10,314 nt of DNA from contig MGDH01000003.1 of NCBI GenBank assembly GCA_001790855.1, positions 618-10,931 of the forward strand, read 5' to 3'. Below are positions 6,462 through 10,314 of the stretch, in pieces (the stretch's first letter is position 1; each line of letters begins with the position of its first letter). This stretch comes from Candidatus Schekmanbacteria bacterium RIFCSPLOWO2_02_FULL_38_14. GTDB lineage: Bacteria; Schekmanbacteria; GWA2-38-11. Below the pieces are notes generated by a model. The model had not been told where the DNA came from and did not search any database. It saw only the letters and a list, made by a program, of their open reading frames with translations. A program made the translations under genes and the position numbers.

Positions 6462-6848
6462 TCAGTCCTTTGTTGCGTGAATCAAAACCTGGCTGTCATT
6501 TAATGTCCACACATCAAGAACTGGGTCATTGTCTATGTTTGCAGATGCCCTTGCAGTAAATCCTGTCTGGCTGCTCTCCGTTATTTCATATTCATAGTAC
6601 TTATTACTCTGCGGGAAAAAACCTAAAGCAGAAAGGTCTGAAGCAAACTCGTCGTGTTCAGCAAAATAATTGATTTCATACCTGTAAAGTGCAATTAAGT
6701 TAGTACTAGCTTCAATGGTTATAGCTTTTTTCCTGTATCCAAGATAGAGCGGTATTGAAATTGAGGCTATGATTCCAGTTATAAGGACAATAATTGCCAG
6801 CTCAACCAAACTAAAACCTTTTGTTTCCCTGATAAAAGGTTTGCTCAT
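6462..6848 (-). CDS. type IV pilin-like protein (prepilin N-terminus)
   Basis: The 128-residue protein starts with a short positive leader ending in Gly11, then FSLVELAIIVLITGIIASISIP. This is a type III (prepilin) signal cut by PilD-type peptidase before Phe12, with the conserved Glu at mature position 5 (Glu16). A hydrophobic helix follows at 12-36 and then a small globular domain of about 90 residues. The end, near DVWTLND, resembles minor pilins of deltaproteobacteria. It may be a major or minor pilin, or a type II secretion pseudopilin; sequence alone does not decide. AAGGAGG lies 4 bases before the ATG. It follows the HAMP gene on the same strand after 98 bases, and no other pilus gene is in the window. 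Confidence 0.88.
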   Translation of the reverse strand: MSKPFIRETKGFSLVELAIIVLITGIIASISIPLYLGYRKKAITIEASTNLIALYRYEINYFAEHDEFASDLSALGFFPQSNKYYEYEITESSQTGFTARASANIDNDPVLDVWTLNDSQVLIHATKD

Positions 6849-6918
6849 AATTCCTCCTTATATTACAGAACGACCCATCCAGCCAATTTAAATAATTAAC
6901 TTGTCAAATCCAAGAGAA

Positions 6919-6952
6919 CCCTCAGAGGTTTTTACAAAAACTCCTCTTAAGG
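6919..6952 (-). other. hairpin between the HAMP gene and the pilin-like gene
   Basis: Read on the minus strand, an interrupted stem starts at the TAA stop of the HAMP gene: CCTTAAGAGG, then GTTTTT facing AAAAAC, then CTCTGAGGG, with a tiny GT loop and one wobble and one mismatch. No T tract follows directly. It could be a processing or mRNA-stability element, or a partial terminator that sets the ratio of pilin-like to HAMP protein. Confidence 0.5.
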
Positions 6953-7546
6953 TAACGGATCAGTAGGTTCTGTCAATGAGGCAAGTTTTTTCATCCTGCC
7001 CAATGCTTCATTTGTTTTGTTTCCAACTTCTGCAGCCGATAGCGTTCCTTTTTCCATATCATTTAAAAGCTCTGTCAGCACAAGTGAGCCTTTTGTGCTA
7101 ATAAGATTTATTTCCTTTCTCCGGTTCTCAATGGAATCGAGCATCTGATTAAATTCATCCTGAAAATCTTTTAGAAAATCATGCTTGCGCAGTTTAATTC
7201 TTTTAGAAAAATCTCCTGAAATTACATTTTTCGTAACAGATTTAAAACGCTGAATAGGACCAAAAAATCTGTGAGTTACAATCACGCTGTGCAAGCCCAT
7301 TATAAACATTGTTAAAACAAGAGCCGGCAAATAATGCTTCTCAAGGAAAAAAAATTCCCTTGCAGCCTGTACCTGTGCATCAAGAAGATAATTTTCTGAG
7401 CCAAGAATCCATAGAGTTGGCATGTAAATAAAAAACGTGAGAAACATAGTATAAACCATCAAATAGACCACAACCATTATGGCGTATTTTGACTGGGCAA
7501 ACCGGTCCACAACATATTTTTTTCTTTTATCTTTTTCTAATGCCAT
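6947..7546 (-). CDS. two-helix membrane protein with HAMP domain, no output domain
   Basis: The 199-residue protein has a basic N-terminus, membrane helices at about 21-48 and 72-92, and only about 23 residues between them, too few for a usual periplasmic sensor domain. A HAMP-type segment follows (about 93-143; FFGPIQRF, SGDFSKRIKLR, DEFNQML), then a coiled-coil stretch to about 165 and a tail. No kinase, GGDEF or chemoreceptor signalling domain is present. It may pass a membrane signal to a partner, but its function is unknown. AAGGAGG lies 7 bases before the ATG, with a strong promoter upstream. The pilin-like gene follows on the same strand, which suggests a link to pilus assembly or signalling. 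It could instead be the shortened remains of a sensor, but the clean ends argue for a real small protein. Confidence 0.8.
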   Translation of the reverse strand: MALEKDKRKKYVVDRFAQSKYAIMVVVYLMVYTMFLTFFIYMPTLWILGSENYLLDAQVQAAREFFFLEKHYLPALVLTMFIMGLHSVIVTHRFFGPIQRFKSVTKNVISGDFSKRIKLRKHDFLKDFQDEFNQMLDSIENRRKEINLISTKGSLVLTELLNDMEKGTLSAAEVGNKTNEALGRMKKLASLTEPTDPLP

Positions 7547-7614
7547 TAATTTTCCTCCTTATGACTTAATCTTTTCTAATTTGTTTTCATAAAACTTGAG
7601 CCAACTTGTTGATT

Positions 7615-7644
7615 ATTTTAAATTTTGAGTACTGCTATTGTCAA
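7615..7644 (-). promoter_or_regulatory. promoter of the HAMP/pilin-like gene pair
   Basis: On the minus strand, TTGACA (7644-7639) and TAAAAT (7620-7615) are 18 bases apart, a near-consensus sigma-70 promoter. It leaves a leader of about 60 bases before the HAMP gene at 7546. No similar pair was seen directly before the pilin-like gene. Confidence 0.6.
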
Positions 7645-7663
7645 TCAAATTCTGCTTTTATGC

Positions 7664-7692
7664 TTGATTAGAATATCATTTGAAGTTAAAAT
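7664..7692 (+). promoter_or_regulatory. promoter of ald
   Basis: TTGATT (7664-7669) and TAAAAT (7687-7692) are exactly 17 bases apart. A start about 7 bases on would give a leader of roughly 33 bases before the ald ATG at 7732. The promoter lies back to back with the HAMP-gene promoter, so a shared regulator is possible. Confidence 0.55.
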
Positions 7693-7731
7693 GAATTTAG
7701 GTAATTTGAAATTATTACAGGAGAGTTTATA

Positions 7732-8844
7732 ATGCGAATCGGTGTACCAAGGGAAATCAAAGACCATGAATACCGTGTTGGAATCACACCAGCAGGAGTA
7801 AAGGCTCTGGTAAATGCCAGGCATAAAGTATACATTGAAAAAGGAGCCGGGATTGGAAGCAGTATAAGCGACTCTACTTTCAAGTTTGCAGGCGCCAATA
7901 TCATCAAGTCTGCAAAGGAGGTATATTCAGTTGCAGATATGATAATGAAGGTAAAAGAGCCGCTTCCTGAAGAATACCCGCTACTCAGAGAAAACCAGAT
8001 ACTCTATACATTCCTCCATTTAGCTTCTAACAGAAAGCTCACTCAGGCTCTGATTAACAGAAAAGTAATTGCAATAGGTTATGAAACCATTCAGATAAAA
8101 AACGGAACACTTCCTCTTCTTACTCCAATGAGCGAGATTGCAGGCAAGATGTCAATTCAGATTGGCGCTTCATATCTCCAGAAGGATAAGGGGGGAAGAG
8201 GAATATTGCTTGGAGGAGTCCCGGGAGTAAAGCCCGGAACAATTGTGATTCTTGGCGGCGGTGTCTCAGGAATAAATGCCGCGAAGATAGCTGCAGGATT
8301 GGGAGCCGGAGTTATAATACTTGATATAAACCTTGAAAGGCTTGCCTATCTTGATGACATCTTTCAGGGAAGAATCATAACCCTTATGTCAAACTCGGAA
8401 AATATTGAAAATTTTGTTGTCAATGCTGATTTGTTAGTCGGGGCAGTCCTTATTCCGGGTGCAAGGGCGCCTGTGCTTGTAAAAAAAGAACTCGTCTCAA
8501 GAATGAAGCCCGGTTCAGTGATTGTTGATATTTCTGTTGATCAGGGAGGCTGCATTGAAACCTGCAAGCCGACAACCCACAGCAATCCCATATTTACCGT
8601 CAAAGATGTAATACATTACTGTGTAACCAATATACCTGCTGCAGTTTCACGCACATCAACCTTTGCGCTTACAAATACAACTCTTCCCTATGCGCTGAAA
8701 ATAGCAAACAATGGCTTTCTTAAGGCTGTTACCTCAGATGAGGCTTTAGGCAGGGGAATAAATGTATTTAAAGGCAGAATTACTCATCCGGCAGTTGCAG
8801 AATCATTTGGAATGAAATATACACCGCCGAAAGAGTTGATTTAA
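7732..8844 (+). CDS. ald: alanine dehydrogenase (NAD+)
   Basis: This enzyme interconverts L-alanine with pyruvate plus ammonia using NAD+/NADH, linking amino-acid use to central carbon and nitrogen flow. The 370 residues match the family length. Visible key residues are the start MRIGVPREIKDHEYRVG with Arg15, Lys75 in MKVKEPLPEEY, His96 in FLHLAS, and Asp270 in SVDQGG. The Rossmann loop GGGVSG (175-180) and Asp198 at the end of the second strand indicate NAD rather than NADP. THSNPIFTV, HYCVTNIPAAVSRTST and GRITHPAVAE are also typical. AGGAG lies 8 bases before the ATG. The gene stands alone and converges on the peroxiredoxin gene with a 9-base gap. Very secure call. Confidence 0.97.
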   Translation: MRIGVPREIKDHEYRVGITPAGVKALVNARHKVYIEKGAGIGSSISDSTFKFAGANIIKSAKEVYSVADMIMKVKEPLPEEYPLLRENQILYTFLHLASNRKLTQALINRKVIAIGYETIQIKNGTLPLLTPMSEIAGKMSIQIGASYLQKDKGGRGILLGGVPGVKPGTIVILGGGVSGINAAKIAAGLGAGVIILDINLERLAYLDDIFQGRIITLMSNSENIENFVVNADLLVGAVLIPGARAPVLVKKELVSRMKPGSVIVDISVDQGGCIETCKPTTHSNPIFTVKDVIHYCVTNIPAAVSRTSTFALTNTTLPYALKIANNGFLKAVTSDEALGRGINVFKGRITHPAVAESFGMKYTPPKELI

Positions 8845-8853
8845 GCAAAAATA

Positions 8854-9375
8854 TTATGCCTTTCCCAAAGTCTTCTTTCCGGGCTTCCATTCAACAGGAC
8901 ATAGTTCCCCGGTCTGAAGAGCTTTAAGAACCCTTAACACTTCTTCAACGCTTCTCCCAATACCAAGGTCGTGGACAAGCTGGTATTTAAGTGTTCCTTC
9001 AGGGTCAATTATAAAGGTTCCTCTCAAGGCAATACCTTTATCCTCAAGAAGGACACCATAGTTCCTGCTCACATCTTTTGTGATGTCTGAAAGCAATGGA
9101 TACTTAAGCTGTCCCAGTTCTTTAAGCCATGCCTTATGAGAGAACTTGCTGTCAATACTCATACCAAGAACCTGAGATTTAAGTTCCTTGAACTCATCAT
9201 TCCTTTTGGAAAACTCTGTGATTTCTGTTGGGCATATAAATGTAAAATCCAGAGGATAGAAAAACAGCACAACCCATTTACCTCTGTATTTGCTCAGACT
9301 TTCTGAAATGAACTGATCTTCCAGAACCCCTTCAACCTCAAAATTCGGTGCTTTTTGTCCCACTTGTACGCTCAT
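8854..9375 (-). CDS. typical 2-Cys peroxiredoxin (AhpC/Prx1 type)
   Basis: This cytoplasmic thiol peroxidase reduces hydrogen peroxide and organic hydroperoxides. The 173 residues carry the peroxidatic Cys48 in the motif FYPLDFTFICPTE, with Thr45, and the resolving Cys159 in GELCPVEWKPG. Arg118 in RGTFIIDPEG fits the conserved active-site Arg. The C-terminal YF tail seen in overoxidation-sensitive eukaryotic enzymes is absent, so this is the robust bacterial kind. The reductase partner (AhpF, thioredoxin or similar) is not in the window. AAGGAGG lies about 9 bases before the ATG. It follows the DUF169 gene after 41 bases, so the two may be cotranscribed. Family call secure; subfamily symbol not assigned. 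Confidence 0.95.
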   Translation of the reverse strand: MSVQVGQKAPNFEVEGVLEDQFISESLSKYRGKWVVLFFYPLDFTFICPTEITEFSKRNDEFKELKSQVLGMSIDSKFSHKAWLKELGQLKYPLLSDITKDVSRNYGVLLEDKGIALRGTFIIDPEGTLKYQLVHDLGIGRSVEEVLRVLKALQTGELCPVEWKPGKKTLGKA

Positions 9376-9416
9376 TTCTAAAACCTCCTTTAAAATATTT
9401 GGGATTCTAAATTTTA

Positions 9417-9785
9417 CTACTCTTTCCAGTCTTCCTCAATTATCCTGTATTTCTCAGGGAACTTTCCTTCGTAGCGCAAAAATGATGGTACAGGATATCT
9501 TATTCCTCCCTTTTGTGTTCCTTCCAAGCCTTCAAGAACTTCGGAAATCCTGCTATAGGGAATTGTAAATGCCATTTCATAATCCTCAGTCTGGGCAAAA
9601 ATTCTGTCGCCGTAACATGGGAAAATGACCTGGCATATGGCGATTCTGTGCCCGAAATCTTTTAAAGGGACTTTTGCCTTCTCAGGCAAAACATCTCCTT
9701 CCCTCATCATTTTAATTCCAAGTGGAAATGACTGTGCGCGGATGTAGAATTCAAGCCTGTCATTTATTTTTTTTAAATCATCCAT
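9417..9785 (-). CDS. DUF169 family protein, internally shortened
   Basis: From the ATG at 9785 the protein has 122 residues. The first part (INDRLEFYIRAQSFPLGIKM to RIAICQ, 1-52) matches my recall of the N-terminus of DUF169 proteins. The rest (VIFPCYGDRIFAQTEDYE, then IPYSRI, GLEGTQKGGIRYPVPS and FPEKY) matches their C-terminal quarter. Full members have about 210-250 residues, so roughly 110-120 middle residues seem missing, with the join at Cys51-Gln52 (9630-9635). The frame is open across the join. An in-frame TTG at 9830 would add 15 poorly matching residues from repeat sequence; the ATG gives the family-like start, but no good ribosome binding site precedes it. The family function is unknown. 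This may be a decaying gene, or less likely a stable short form. Confidence 0.75.
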   Translation of the reverse strand: MDDLKKINDRLEFYIRAQSFPLGIKMMREGDVLPEKAKVPLKDFGHRIAICQVIFPCYGDRIFAQTEDYEMAFTIPYSRISEVLEGLEGTQKGGIRYPVPSFLRYEGKFPEKYRIIEEDWKE

Positions 9786-9829
9786 ATTGCAACCACATAA
9801 AACTGAGGAAACAAATTTCTCAACAAACA

Positions 9830-9975
9830 AAATTCTAAATCCTAATTTCTAAACAATGCTTCGACTTCGCCCAGTATGGTGAGCCTGTCGAACCATAAAA
9901 TTCAAATTCTCAAAACTGTTTTGGATTTAGATCATTAGGATTTTAACTTTGTTTAGAATTTAGGATTTAGAATTT
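9830..9975. repeat. 25-base inverted repeat around a nested palindrome
   Basis: The arms at 9830-9854 and 9951-9975 are reverse complements over 25 bases with one mismatch; the right arm starts GTTTAGAATTTAGGATTTAG. Between them lie a GC-rich palindrome (9856-9896), the near-palindrome CAAAACTGTTTTG (9911-9923) and AT-rich filler. The 146-base unit separates the DUF169 gene from the nuoD remnant. It could be a small non-autonomous insertion (MITE-like) or chance pairing of common filler. No target-site duplication is obvious. Confidence 0.6.
9856..9896. repeat. TTCGAC...GTCGAA palindromic repeat
   Basis: The arms ATGCTTCGAC and GTCGAACCAT pair at 9 of 10 positions around about 21 bases that hold a weaker inner stem (TCGCC with GGTGA). 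I recognise the core TTCGACTTCGCCCAG/GAGCCTGTCGAA as a type of palindromic intergenic repeat found in many bacterial genomes. It has no visible coding role. Confidence 0.7.
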
Positions 9976-9990
9976 AGAATTTTTTACTCC

Positions 9991-10314
9991 TCACCTTTCA
10001 ATCTCCCCAACAATTATATTCAAACTCCCTAAAATCTCAATTGCGTCTGAGATTATTCCACCTTTAAGCATATATGGAAAGTCCTGATATAAAGGGAAAC
10101 ACAGCGGTCTGACTTTTATCCTGTAAGGATTTTTGTCTCCATACTTATTATATAAAAACCAAGCTCATCATTGGCAACCTTAGTGTATGAATATATCTCT
10201 CCTTCAGGTGAAAAAATCCCATGCATAATTAATTTTGGTTACTCTTATATTTCTATAATTTCAAGGCTTATTTTCAAAGCCTCATTTACTTCTTGTATTT
10301 TCTCAGAAGAAACT
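9991..10314 (-). pseudogene. nuoD: decayed 3' end of nuoD (complex I 49 kDa subunit)
   Basis: On the minus strand the last 50 codons (10140-9991) read GDKNPYRIKVRPLC, QDFPYMLKGGIISDAIE and NIIVGEIER-stop, a clear NuoD C-terminus. One base upstream the frame shifts: the matching EIYSYTKVANDELGFYIIS lies in another frame, as if one G were lost from AGTGATGGAGAC near 10141-10145. That frame continues upstream through LIMHGIFSPEGE but meets two TAA stops (about 10234-10245). Beyond them EKIQEVNEALKISLEIIE resembles the helix that precedes this region in NuoD; the residues usually between the two pieces seem deleted. The visible lesions are thus a frameshift, two stops and a likely internal deletion, and the gene runs off the window. 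It may be a spare copy from a second nuo cluster; nuoABC lies 8 kb away on the same strand. Sequencing error could explain the single frameshift but not all of it. Confidence 0.85.

Noticed and set aside
9786-9830. TTG start at 9830 for the DUF169 gene
   Set aside because: The added 15 residues begin in the 25-base repeat arm and do not match the family start. The ATG at 9785 gives a family-like N-terminus, although its ribosome binding site is poor.

Overview
The window reads as chromosomal DNA from a Gram-negative bacterium with an AT-rich genome. The Gram-negative reading rests on an outer-membrane OmpA-type lipoprotein, a type IV pilin-like protein and a proton-pumping complex I. Strong AAGGAGG ribosome binding sites, a DUF169 protein, and short GC-rich palindromes inserted between and inside genes suggest an uncultivated anaerobe from the former Deltaproteobacteria, Nitrospirota or Schekmanbacteria range. 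This placement is an impression from gene content, not a phylogenetic result.

Layout: (1) 161-1605, minus strand: nuoA-nuoB-nuoC, the start of a complex I operon. A palindromic repeat separates nuoB from nuoC, and nuoD does not follow within the 160 bases left in the window. (2) 1606-1919: a 314-base gene-free region with a Fur-box-like sequence, a C-run/G-run palindrome and a terminator. (3) 1920-2642, minus: an OmpA/YiaD-like lipoprotein. (4) 2749-6384, plus: a flavodoxin-fold reductase with a PCP_red-like N-terminus, then mnmA (tRNA 2-thiouridylase) and rimO (ribosomal protein S12 methylthiotransferase). The last two both insert sulfur into the translation apparatus. (5) 6462-7546, minus: a short two-helix HAMP membrane protein followed by a type IV pilin-like protein. 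(6) 7732-8844, plus: alanine dehydrogenase, from a divergent promoter region with good sigma-70-type promoters in both directions. (7) 8854-9785, minus: a DUF169 protein that appears to lack its middle, and a typical 2-Cys peroxiredoxin. (8) 9830-9975: nested inverted repeats. (9) 9991-10314, minus: the decayed C-terminal end of a nuoD gene.

Most genes are conserved housekeeping genes. The unusual material is the repeat content and the gene decay at the right end. A C-run/G-run palindrome occurs at 78-125, in shorter form at 1856-1892, and a third copy (5349-5393) sits in frame inside rimO, where it is translated as part of the linker between two domains. Other palindromes lie at 680-717, 3687-3707 and 9856-9896. 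I saw no CRISPR array, tRNA, rRNA, transposase or phage gene, and no clear new multi-gene system. The best candidates for follow-up are the translated palindrome in rimO, the shortened DUF169 protein, the nuoD remnant and the HAMP/pilin pair.
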